A DNA stretch of 13,930 bases from contig WYEK01000140.1 of NCBI GenBank assembly GCA_009903855.1, forward strand, positions 1 through 13,930, given 5' to 3'. The position numbers and the translations under genes are program-made. The notes under the pieces are model-generated. The model was not told where the DNA came from. It saw only the letters and a list, made by a program, of their open reading frames with translations, and searched no databases. This stretch comes from Thermocrinis sp. Lineage in GTDB: Bacteria > Aquificota > Aquificia > Aquificales > Aquificaceae. This document shows positions 7,206 through 13,442 of this stretch, one piece after another (positions within the stretch are counted from its first letter, which is position 1; each line of letters starts with the position of its first letter).

Positions 7206-7769
7206 TTACACCCTTTCAAGAATTATAGCACCATCTTCCACTTTTGCAATCTCAGGATAGCCGGGGGATATCCTCTCTTCCTCGTTAGATATGGCTATCT
7301 TTCTACCTATTCTTATCTGTTGTGGTTCCATCCGTAGGGCTACCACTACAGCACTTTCATCTCCGAGGGCTCCAGCTACAGCAATGCCTCTGAGAGTACC
7401 CATGACTATTATGTTTCCCGTTGCCACAATTTGGGCGTCCTTATTCACATTCCCAAGCACTAACACGTCCCCATTGTGCTCTATCCTTTGCCCCGACCTG
7501 AGGTGTTTTTCTATAACCAAGAGCCTTGGCTCCGGAGTCCTCTTTTCTAAGACCTTTTCAAGCTTCTTAATGTTCCTTACGTCCTTCTTTGTTAAAAACT
7601 CTTCAACTTTCTTTGCCAAAGGGGAGTTCCCCTCCACTAAGAAGTATGCACCCTTAGAGAGCTTAGAGTTGAGTAATTTTTCTAACTGCTCAAAGACCAC
7701 CGATTCCTCAGCCCCCTCGGAGAGCCTTATCAAGAGCACTGGTAGAGTTATGCCCTTTATCTCAATCAT
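7206..7769 (-). CDS. minC: Septum site-determining protein MinC
   Basis: MinC is the FtsZ assembly inhibitor recruited by MinD. I choose ATG 7769, giving 187 residues. The frame stays open for 20 codons further upstream, but that part is tRNA-Asn sequence read through and is not protein. A short N-terminal FtsZ-binding domain (about 1-80) precedes the C-terminal beta-helix with RSGQ (91-94), GDVLVLGNVN, ATGNIIVMGTLRGIAVAG and PQQIRIG, the classic MinC signature that contacts MinD. No Shine-Dalgarno is visible: an A8 tract sits directly before GATG, 14 nt from the tRNA 3' end. An in-frame TTG four codons earlier is a weaker alternative start. Confidence 0.93.
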   Translation of the reverse strand: MIEIKGITLPVLLIRLSEGAEESVVFEQLEKLLNSKLSKGAYFLVEGNSPLAKKVEEFLTKKDVRNIKKLEKVLEKRTPEPRLLVIEKHLRSGQRIEHNGDVLVLGNVNKDAQIVATGNIIVMGTLRGIAVAGALGDESAVVVALRMEPQQIRIGRKIAISNEEERISPGYPEIAKVEDGAIILERV

Positions 7770-7783
7770 CTTTTTTTTCAATG

Positions 7784-7856
7784 CTCCGGGGGAGGGACTC
7801 GAACCCCCAACCTGGTGGTTAACAGCCACCCGCTCTGCCCGTTGAGCTACCCCGGA
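7784..7856 (-). tRNA. tRNA-Asn (anticodon GTT)
   Basis: A 73-nt cloverleaf can be folded by eye. The acceptor TCCGGGG pairs with CCCCGGA, the D arm is GCTC/GAGC, and the anticodon stem GGTGG/CCACC carries loop CTGTTAA (anticodon at 7823-7821). The T arm GGGGG/CCCTC has loop TTCGAGT, and the discriminator is G. CCA is not encoded; the next bases are CAT. Only 14 nt separate it from the minC ATG, with no terminator, so it is probably the first element of the minCDE transcript. Confidence 0.96.
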
Positions 7857-7867
7857 TGCAGTATAAA

Positions 7868-7876
7868 ATTATATCA
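7868..7876 (-). promoter_or_regulatory. Extended -10 promoter for tRNA-Asn and the min operon
   Basis: On the minus strand TGATATAAT forms a TG-n-TATAAT extended -10, with TATAAT at 7873-7868. It ends 11 nt before the mature tRNA 5' end, so transcription would start a few bases upstream of the tRNA. The -35 region (TTTTTA at 17 nt spacing) is poor, which fits an extended -10 promoter. It sits in the 48-bp divergent space shared with ttuB. Confidence 0.55.
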
Positions 7877-7904
7877 AAAATCCTTCTGAGTAAAAATATT
7901 TCTT

Positions 7905-8114
7905 ATGAAACTGCGGGTTCAATACAGAGGAAGGGAATTAGAGTTGGAGTTTGAAGGGGACAAGGTAAAAGCAAAGGACCTTTTAAAGGCTATGAACCTC
8001 TCAAGGGAGTATGCCTTTGTGGTGGTCAATGGAGAAGTGGTGGAGGAGGACTTTTACATAAGGGAGGGAGACCAAGTGCGGGTGATAAATGCCATTTCGG
8101 GAGGGCAGGGTTAA
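7905..8114 (+). CDS. ttuB: Ubiquitin-like sulfur carrier protein TtuB (MoaD/ThiS family)
   Basis: A 69-residue beta-grasp protein: MKLRVQYRGRELELEFEG, a central helix KAKDLLKAMNL, then VVVNGEVV and IREGDQVRVINAISGG, the pattern of ThiS/MoaD/TtuB carriers. TtuB is adenylated at its C-terminal glycine and carries a thiocarboxylate to TtuA for 2-thiolation of ribothymidine-54 in tRNA. Assignment as TtuB rather than ThiS or MoaD rests on the ttuA-like gene 12 nt downstream. The protein does not stop at Gly-Gly but ends GGQG, so two extra residues follow the expected diglycine. No Shine-Dalgarno precedes the ATG. It is divergent from tRNA-Asn/minC. Confidence 0.78.
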   Translation: MKLRVQYRGRELELEFEGDKVKAKDLLKAMNLSREYAFVVVNGEVVEEDFYIREGDQVRVINAISGGQG

Positions 8115-8126
8115 GATTAAAAACTT

Positions 8127-9041
8127 ATGAAAAGGTGTGCCAAGTGTTCCCAAAAGGCGGTTGTCTATTTGCCCCACCATAGGATTGCCCTGTGTAAAGA
8201 GCATTACATTGAGTGGTTTGAAAGGAGGGTGGAAAGGACAATAAGAGAGTTTAGGATGTTTTCAAAAGATGATAGGGTTTTAGTGGCGGTATCTGGTGGA
8301 AAAGACAGCCTCTCCCTCTGGCATGCCCTTCATAGACTCGGCTACCAAGCGGATGGGCTCTACATAAACTTGGGCATAGGAGAGTATTCCAAGCTATCGG
8401 AGGAAAAAGCCAAGAAGTTTGCCCAGAGCTTAGGAAGAACCCTGCATGTAATAAGGCTCAAGGACGTGGTGGAAGATATACCAACCCTAAAGGAGATGGA
8501 AAAAAGACCTGCCTGTTCTGTGTGTGGAAATCTCAAAAGGTATTACATGAACAAAAGCGCCAAAGAGCTTGGTTTTTCGGTGATCGCCACAGGGCACAAC
8601 TTGGACGATGAGAGCGCCACCCTCATGGGAAACGTCCTCTCCTGGAACTTAGGCTACCTGCAAAGGCAGTATCCAGTTTTAAAGGAGGGCAATGGCTTTG
8701 TGAAGAAGGTAAAACCCCTGTGCCTTATCACAGAAAAGGAAAGCGCCCTGTATGCCCTTCTTTCAAACATAGACTTTGTGGAGGAAGAGTGCCCCTACTC
8801 GGTGGATGCGTCTTCAATTGAGTATAAGCTTTTGCTCTCTCAGATAGAGGAAAAGAGCCCCGGCACCAAGCTTAGGTTCTACTTAGAGTTTTTGAGAAAG
8901 ATTCAGCCCCTTCTCAAGCGGGAAGAAAAACTTGAGCTAAAGCCATGTTCCATATGCGGTGAACCCACTTCTGCGGACGTATGCACTGTGTGTAGGCTAA
9001 AGCAAAGACTCACCCTCTCTGAAAAAGGACAAGGTTCCTAA
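8127..9041 (+). CDS. ttuA: tRNA-5-methyluridine(54) 2-sulfurtransferase TtuA
   Basis: This TtcA/TtuA-family ATP pyrophosphatase transfers sulfur to U54 of tRNA, giving m5s2U, which stabilises tRNA at high temperature. The 304-residue protein has an N-terminal zinc finger (C4, C7, C23, H26) and the PP-loop SGGKDS (56-61). Three cysteines suited to the catalytic [4Fe-4S] cluster follow (C130 and C133 in PACSVC, C222 in EEECPY), with GHNLDDE between them. A C-terminal zinc finger has C274, C277, C286 and C289. From memory these cluster positions coincide with those described for Thermus TtuA. The double zinc finger separates it from TtcA. It lies 12 nt after ttuB and its end overlaps convergent coaE by 32 bp. 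Confidence 0.9.
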   Translation: MKRCAKCSQKAVVYLPHHRIALCKEHYIEWFERRVERTIREFRMFSKDDRVLVAVSGGKDSLSLWHALHRLGYQADGLYINLGIGEYSKLSEEKAKKFAQSLGRTLHVIRLKDVVEDIPTLKEMEKRPACSVCGNLKRYYMNKSAKELGFSVIATGHNLDDESATLMGNVLSWNLGYLQRQYPVLKEGNGFVKKVKPLCLITEKESALYALLSNIDFVEEECPYSVDASSIEYKLLLSQIEEKSPGTKLRFYLEFLRKIQPLLKREEKLELKPCSICGEPTSADVCTVCRLKQRLTLSEKGQGS

Positions 9042-9615
9042 AGACTTTACACAGCTCAAGGACCCTCTCCCTTGTCCTTTCAAGGCTTTGGCTGTTGTCT
9101 ATCACACAGTGGGCTTTTTTTAACTTCTCTTCGGGTGGAAGTTGCTTTTGCCACCTTCTTTCGAAGTCCTCCAAGGGCATGCCTCTGGCGAGGACCCTCT
9201 GTTTGCAAAGCTTATAGGGTGCATAAACTAAAACCACAAAGTGGTACCTGCCTTGTGTTTTTTTCTCCAAAACCAGGGAAGCCTCCACCACTGCTATGGT
9301 GTGCTCGGGAAGTTTTTTAAACTCCTCCTCCAATCGCTCATAAAGGGCAGAGTGGGTGATCCTTTCCAAAAGCAAGAGCTTTTCTCTGTCTGCAAACACA
9401 ACGTCCGCAAGCTTTTTTGTGTTTATGTTTCCCCCTTGGTCTAATATTTCCTTCCCGAAGGCTTTCAGAACCTCTTCGTACACCTTTCCCTTCTCTTCAT
9501 AAAATCCCTTTATTATGCGGTCTGCATCAAAGACATAAAAACCGCACTCCTTGAAAAACTCCGCTACCGTGGATTTTCCAGAGCCTATGTTGCCGGTTAG
9601 GGCTATCTTGAGCAT
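9010..9615 (-). CDS. coaE: Dephospho-CoA kinase
   Basis: The last step of CoA synthesis: ATP-dependent phosphorylation of the ribose 3'-OH of dephospho-CoA in the cytosol. The 201-residue product is of normal length. It starts with the P-loop GNIGSGKST (8-16), followed by FDADRII for substrate binding, a mid-protein VVEASLV strand, and a LID-type segment RVLARGM, then a C-terminal VIDNSQSLE typical of CoaE. The ATG at 9615 has no Shine-Dalgarno; a TAATAT box lies 7 nt upstream on the same strand. It sits 76 bp downstream of the aldolase gene and its 3' end overlaps ttuA tail-to-tail. Confidence 0.93.
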   Translation of the reverse strand: MLKIALTGNIGSGKSTVAEFFKECGFYVFDADRIIKGFYEEKGKVYEEVLKAFGKEILDQGGNINTKKLADVVFADREKLLLLERITHSALYERLEEEFKKLPEHTIAVVEASLVLEKKTQGRYHFVVLVYAPYKLCKQRVLARGMPLEDFERRWQKQLPPEEKLKKAHCVIDNSQSLERTRERVLELCKVFRNLVLFQRG

Positions 9616-9691
9616 TGAAAATATATTACAATGTCCTCAAGAGTGCCCATACACCTTTGAACAGGTGATGGAGTATAAACCTTGGGTGAGA

Positions 9692-10231
9692 TTAGCTTAG
9701 CAAAATATGACAGGACCTTTCCAGAACAGAAATAAGACTGTAGCCTTCTAAGGGATCGTTGCCTACGGAAAAGACGCCGTGTCCTCTTACCACCACAAGT
9801 TTTGAATTTTTTAGTTCTTCTGAGACCGCACGGGCAAGTTCAAGGCTACCCGAAGGATAATCGGGTAGTACTTTTATGCTACCTAACAGGGCTTTTCCTT
9901 CTGAATCAATGGGCTCTATGCGATCCAAAGACATGGAAAGGATCACCGCCTTTGGTGGATGGGCATGAACCACCGCCCTGTGGGAGGTTTGCAGGTATAT
10001 TTCTCTGTGCACCACCCACTCAGAAGATGCCCTCTTCTCAAGGACGCTTTCGCCATACAGGGGCAGTTCTATTATGTCCTCCAAAGAGAGCTCCCCCACA
10101 TGCCTACCCGTTCTGGTTATTAACACCCTCCCATCCAGCCTTACGGAAATGTTTCCCGCCCTTGCATCCACAAGCCCTTCTTTATACAAAAGTTGTCCTG
10201 CTTTGATAATTTTTAGCTTGTAATACAGCAT
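9692..10231 (-). CDS. Class II aldolase/adducin family protein (FucA-like sugar-phosphate aldolase)
   Basis: A cytosolic zinc-dependent aldolase-fold protein, 179 residues from ATG 10231. The open frame continues 18 codons further but into the promoter and tRNA-Lys region, so the shorter start is preferred. Metal and catalytic residues of the L-fuculose-1-phosphate aldolase type are present: E71 in SSEW, H89 and H91 in VHAHPP, H151 in RGHGVFS, plus the AGNIS phosphate loop near residue 25. Relatives cleave fuculose-, rhamnulose- or 5-deoxyribulose-1-phosphate, or dehydrate methylthioribulose-1-phosphate; the substrate cannot be settled here. The neighbours (coaE, tRNA-Lys, glmU) give no pathway clue. 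A TATAAT ends 7 nt before the ATG on this strand. Confidence 0.83.
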   Translation of the reverse strand: MLYYKLKIIKAGQLLYKEGLVDARAGNISVRLDGRVLITRTGRHVGELSLEDIIELPLYGESVLEKRASSEWVVHREIYLQTSHRAVVHAHPPKAVILSMSLDRIEPIDSEGKALLGSIKVLPDYPSGSLELARAVSEELKNSKLVVVRGHGVFSVGNDPLEGYSLISVLERSCHILLS

Positions 10232-10246
10232 TTTTTGTATTATAAT
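10218..10246 (+). promoter_or_regulatory. Sigma70-type promoter of tRNA-Lys
   Basis: TTGTAA (10218-10223), a 17-bp spacer and TATAAT (10241-10246) make a good -35/-10 pair. The expected start is about 5 nt before the mature tRNA 5' end at 10258. The -35 box lies within the first codons of the divergent aldolase gene. The -10 is part of an ATTATAAT palindrome, so a TATAAT also reads on the minus strand (10244-10239), 7 nt upstream of the aldolase ATG. Confidence 0.7.
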
Positions 10247-10257
10247 GAATAATCCTA

Positions 10258-10331
10258 GAGCCGGTAGCTCAGCCTGGTAGAGCAACGGACTTTTAATCCG
10301 TGGGTCGAGGGTTCAAATCCCTCCCGGCTCA
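10258..10331 (+). tRNA. tRNA-Lys (anticodon TTT)
   Basis: A 74-nt cloverleaf. The acceptor GAGCCGG pairs with CCGGCTC, the D arm is GCTC/GAGC, and the anticodon stem ACGGA/TCCGT carries loop CTTTTAA (anticodon at 10292-10294). The T arm GAGGG/CCCTC has loop TTCAAAT, and the discriminator is A. CCA is not encoded (CA then TT follow). The 3' end lies only 2 nt from the end of the convergent glmU gene. Confidence 0.96.
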
Positions 10332-10333
10332 CA

Positions 10334-11722
10334 TTACAAAAGCTTTTCTTTGCCCTTACCCTTCAATATCCTAAGCTCTGCCCTTGCAATAGCCAAGTCT
10401 CCCTCTTCTATGTTCTTGTTGATGACCGAACCTCCCGCAATGTAGGAGTAATCGCCAAGGGTGACTGGTGCAATTATGAGGGAGTTGCTACCTATGAAGG
10501 CATTTTGACCTACCTTACTCCGGTGCTTTTGCTTTCCGTCGTAGTTGGCAAAGACCACTCCCGCCCCTATGTTGGTACGATCACCTATTTGGGCATCGCC
10601 TATGTATGCCAAATGTTTAGCGTTTACACGGCTACCAATCTCGGAGGCTTTAACCTCCACAAAGTTTCCTATGTGGGAGCCCTCCCCTATCACGGAATGA
10701 TTTCTGAGATGGGCAAAAGGTCCCACAATGGCACCACTTTTGATGTGAGAGTCTCTGATAATGCTGTAGGGCTCTATTATTGCGCCCTCTTCCACCACTG
10801 AGTTTTCTATGACGCTTCCCCTGCCTATACGCACCCCTTTGCCTATCTTTGTGTTTCCTCTTAGGGCTACGCCCGGCTCTATTTCCACCTCCCCCTCAAG
10901 CACCACAGAGGGCTCTATCCATACAGTTTCTGGCTGGTGGATAGTGTTGCCTTCCACTGCAAGCCTTTCTAAAATTCTCAGTCTTATCACGTTTTCTGCT
11001 ATGGCAAGCTCCCATCGGTTGTTGACACCCATGACCTCCGCCTGATCCTCCGCCATAAAGCTCCTAACCACATAACCTTTTTTGTGCATCAAGGCTATTG
11101 CCTCTGTTAGGTATAACTCTCCACTCTTTGGACTGGGCTGGATGGAAAAGACCACATCCAAAAGATGGGGGCAGTAAAAGAAATACACACCGCCGTTTAT
11201 CTCCCTGATCTGCTTTTCTTCAATGGTAGCATCCTTTTCCTCCACTATTTTTATCACGTTCCCCCTCTGGTCCTTTACAACCCTGCCATAGCCCGTTGGG
11301 TCTGGAAGAAAGCCCGACAGTAGCAGGGCACTTAATTTTATGTTCTCGTATTCTTCCACCAACTGTATGTATCTTTGCATGTTCTTTATGGTTTGAACCT
11401 TTACCAAAGGACTGTCGCCGTTTATCACCAAAAGGTAGTCTTGGTAATCCCTCCAAAAGTCCAGGGCAGAGATCACTGCATCTGCGGTACCACCCTTTGG
11501 GTTTCCTTGATGAAAGAAAAATATGCCATCCTCTCCCTCAAAGACCTTTTTTACCTCCTCCGCCTGATGACCAACCACCACGCCAATTTCCCGAAAGTTC
11601 AACTCCCTCAAAGTGCGTAGCACGTACCAGAGCATGGGCTTGCCAAGGATGGTGTGCAGAACCTTTGCCTTCTGGCTTTTGAACCTACTTCCCAACCCAG
11701 CCGCAAGGATCAACGCTCGCAT
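10334..11722 (-). CDS. glmU: Bifunctional N-acetylglucosamine-1-phosphate uridyltransferase / glucosamine-1-phosphate acetyltransferase
   Basis: GlmU makes UDP-GlcNAc for murein and lipid A: acetylation of GlcN-1-P by the C-terminal domain, uridylylation by the N-terminal domain. The 462-residue product has the full length of the family. The N-terminal Rossmann pyrophosphorylase shows LAAGLGSRFKS with KAKVLH (6-23; GSR where GTR is usual), GGTADA and INGDSPLV. The C-terminal left-handed beta-helix has hexapeptide repeats and the catalytic-His region KHLAYIGDAQIGD, then NIGAGVVFANYDG and AFIGSNS. The ATG at 11722 lacks a Shine-Dalgarno but a TATAAT ends 6 nt before it. It lies 15 nt downstream of nadA on the same strand. 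Confidence 0.95.
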   Translation of the reverse strand: MRALILAAGLGSRFKSQKAKVLHTILGKPMLWYVLRTLRELNFREIGVVVGHQAEEVKKVFEGEDGIFFFHQGNPKGGTADAVISALDFWRDYQDYLLVINGDSPLVKVQTIKNMQRYIQLVEEYENIKLSALLLSGFLPDPTGYGRVVKDQRGNVIKIVEEKDATIEEKQIREINGGVYFFYCPHLLDVVFSIQPSPKSGELYLTEAIALMHKKGYVVRSFMAEDQAEVMGVNNRWELAIAENVIRLRILERLAVEGNTIHQPETVWIEPSVVLEGEVEIEPGVALRGNTKIGKGVRIGRGSVIENSVVEEGAIIEPYSIIRDSHIKSGAIVGPFAHLRNHSVIGEGSHIGNFVEVKASEIGSRVNAKHLAYIGDAQIGDRTNIGAGVVFANYDGKQKHRSKVGQNAFIGSNSLIIAPVTLGDYSYIAGGSVINKNIEEGDLAIARAELRILKGKGKEKLL

Positions 11723-11728
11723 GGAAAA

Positions 11729-11734
11729 ATTATA
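11729..11734 (-). promoter_or_regulatory. Possible -10 element just upstream of glmU
   Basis: A perfect TATAAT on the minus strand lies in the 15-bp nadA-glmU gap and ends 6 nt before the glmU ATG. I see no convincing -35. If active, it would start transcription at or next to the ATG. Confidence 0.3.
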
Positions 11735-11737
11735 AGC

Positions 11738-12706
11738 TCAAGACAGCCCAAGCATCCTCTCTAAGGGTCTTCTTGCCTTGGCTATTATTTCCTCGTCCAG
11801 CACCACCTCGTTTAGCTCCTCCTTTAGGGTTTTGTAAACCAAGGGCAGTGTGATAGCCTTCATGGTGCAACAATACACAGTTCCGCAGTAGTTCATAGAT
11901 TGGGGGAATATATACTCCTTGTTAGGGTTTTTCTTGATAAGGGTATGCTTTAGACCTACCTCGGTGATAACGATAACCCGGTCTGAGTTGCAGGTGGTGG
12001 CGTATTTTATAATCTGGGAGGTGGAGCCCACAAAGTCTGCCATTTCAATGACCTTTGGGTGGCACTCGGGATGCACTGCCACCTTGGCATCTGGGAACTG
12101 TTGCTTTAGCCTTTCCAACTCTTTAGCGGTAAATTCAAAGTGTGGGGGACAAAAACCCTGCCATATAACAAATTCTTTGTCGGGCACATGTTTTTTTACC
12201 CAATTGCCCAAGGCTTGGTCTGGTATGAATATGACCTTTTTGCTCTGCAACTTTTGGACAACCTTTATCGCATTGGCTGATGTAACGCACACGTCGGACA
12301 CCGCCTTTACATCCGCAGAGGTATTCACGTAAGCTACCACCTCGCCGTCGGGATGCTGTTCTTTTAGCTTTAAAACCTGCTCGGGTCTTATCATGTCTGC
12401 CATAGGACAGCCTGATTCAGGGTTTGGATGGAGCACCTTCTTTGTAGGGTTCAAGATCTTTGCGGTCTCGCACATAAACCTAACTCCGCAGAAAAGGATT
12501 ATGTCCGCATCCGTTTGGCTTGCCTTTCTGGAAAGTTCTAAGGAATCTCCCACAAAGTCCGCAATGTCCTGCACCTCCGGTCTTTGGTAGTAATGGGCAA
12601 GGATCACTGCGTTCTTTTGCTTTGCCAGAGACCTTATCTCTTCCTGAAGTTCCTTTATATCCTTAGGGCTTAGGTTCTCCTCTTTGGCAATTTCAAAGGT
12701 AAGCAT
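11738..12706 (-). CDS. nadA: Quinolinate synthase A
   Basis: NadA condenses iminoaspartate (from NadB) with dihydroxyacetone phosphate to quinolinate for de novo NAD synthesis, using an oxygen-sensitive [4Fe-4S] cluster. From ATG 12706 the protein has 322 residues. It shows AVILAHYYQRPEVQDIADFV near the N-terminus, then the three expected cluster-cysteine regions: FMCETAK (C79), GFCPPHFEF, and YCCTMKAI near the C-terminus. The frame is open 22 codons further upstream, but that part overlaps the end of rlmB. AAGGAG lies at 12727-12722, 15 nt before the ATG, which is long; an ATT at 12712 has better spacing but would be a rare start. It lies between rlmB and glmU, all on the minus strand. Confidence 0.93.
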   Translation of the reverse strand: MLTFEIAKEENLSPKDIKELQEEIRSLAKQKNAVILAHYYQRPEVQDIADFVGDSLELSRKASQTDADIILFCGVRFMCETAKILNPTKKVLHPNPESGCPMADMIRPEQVLKLKEQHPDGEVVAYVNTSADVKAVSDVCVTSANAIKVVQKLQSKKVIFIPDQALGNWVKKHVPDKEFVIWQGFCPPHFEFTAKELERLKQQFPDAKVAVHPECHPKVIEMADFVGSTSQIIKYATTCNSDRVIVITEVGLKHTLIKKNPNKEYIFPQSMNYCGTVYCCTMKAITLPLVYKTLKEELNEVVLDEEIIAKARRPLERMLGLS

Positions 12707-12716
12707 AGAAATTAAG

Positions 12717-13442
12717 TTAGTCTCCTTGAGCCAGCTCGCAAGCCTTAAAGACCTCCCACATGGCAATGGCACCAGCGGAGGACACGTTCAAGGAGTTGAT
12801 CTTGCCCACCATGGGAATGGAGACCACCAGGTCTGCCCTTTCAAGAACGCTTTTGGAGACGCCCTCTCCCTCTGAACCGAGCACCAAGGCACAGGGCATA
12901 GGAAATCGCACCTTCCTTATGTCTTCTCCTCCCCTTTCCACAACCACCACAGAGCCACCCATTCTTTGAAACTCTTCCAAAGCCCTCCTTAGGCTTGGCA
13001 CCCTGCTAAAGGTAAGGTGAAAGACCGCACCAGAGCTTGCCTTCACCACTGTTTGATTTATGGGAAAGCTCCGGTCCTTGGGCAAAAGCACTCCAACCCC
13101 ACCAAAAACCTCGCAGGTTCTTATGAGATTTCCTGCGTTCTGTGGGTCCGTTATGTGGTCCAAAACCAGAAAGAAGCTGTTTTTCTCAATGGCTTTTTTA
13201 AAAAGTTCCTCTGGGGGAACCAAGGGTACAGGGCTGATAATGGCAACAATCCCCTGCGTCTTTTTTGTGCCGGCCAGCTCTTCAATTTTCTGCCTTGGCA
13301 CCCTTTGGATCTTTATTCCCCTTTCTTTGCAGAGCTTTACCACCTGATGGGGAGGATGTCCGTCATGGGCTACCAAAACCTTCTCAATGGGTTTGTTTGC
13401 CCTGAGGGCTTCTAAAATGGGGTTCTTACCGTAAACAATCAT
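12717..13442 (-). CDS. rlmB: TrmH/SpoU-family 23S rRNA (guanosine-2'-O-)-methyltransferase RlmB-like
   Basis: A 241-residue SPOUT methyltransferase. The N-terminal substrate-binding domain opens with IVYGKNPILEALR, typical of RlmB/TrmH group 3. The trefoil-knot domain has motif 1 DPQNAGNLIRTCEVFG, motif 2 LVLGSEGEGVS and motif 3 IPMVGKINSLNVSSAGAIA. It is expected to methylate a 23S rRNA guanosine (Gm2251 in E. coli) using SAM, although TrmH-family members can act on tRNA as well. The ATG overlaps the stop of the upstream lipoprotein gene (ATGA), and nadA starts 10 nt after its stop, so these genes appear to be one operon. Confidence 0.9.
   Translation of the reverse strand: MIVYGKNPILEALRANKPIEKVLVAHDGHPPHQVVKLCKERGIKIQRVPRQKIEELAGTKKTQGIVAIISPVPLVPPEELFKKAIEKNSFFLVLDHITDPQNAGNLIRTCEVFGGVGVLLPKDRSFPINQTVVKASSGAVFHLTFSRVPSLRRALEEFQRMGGSVVVVERGGEDIRKVRFPMPCALVLGSEGEGVSKSVLERADLVVSIPMVGKINSLNVSSAGAIAMWEVFKACELAQGD

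Noticed and set aside
7771..7778. A8/T8 tract before minC as a slippage or phase-variation site
   Set aside because: It lies outside the coding region if the ATG at 7769 is used, so slippage would not change the protein; a short A tract before a start codon is common in AT-rich leaders.
7770..7829. N-terminal extension of MinC to 7829
   Set aside because: These 20 codons read through the tRNA-Asn gene and its spacer. MinC homology begins at the ATG at 7769.
7291..7845. 184-codon + strand ORF opposite minC and tRNA-Asn
   Set aside because: It is antisense to minC, and its GEGLEPPT-like end is the well-known false peptide made by translating a tRNA T-arm in reverse.
9010..9041. Possible frameshift or mis-called end where ttuA and coaE overlap
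   Set aside because: Both proteins have family-typical lengths and ends. A 32-bp convergent overlap is unremarkable in such a compact genome.
10232..10285. N-terminal extension of the aldolase to 10285
   Set aside because: It crosses the -10 region and the 5' half of tRNA-Lys. Family homology starts after ATG 10231.
10340..10349. AAAAGCTTTT palindrome at the end of glmU as an intrinsic terminator
   Set aside because: It has no loop and no G/C-rich stem, so it does not form a convincing terminator hairpin.
12707..12772. N-terminal extension of NadA to 12772
   Set aside because: It overlaps the 3' coding end of rlmB in another frame and has no family resemblance; ATG 12706 gives a normal NadA.
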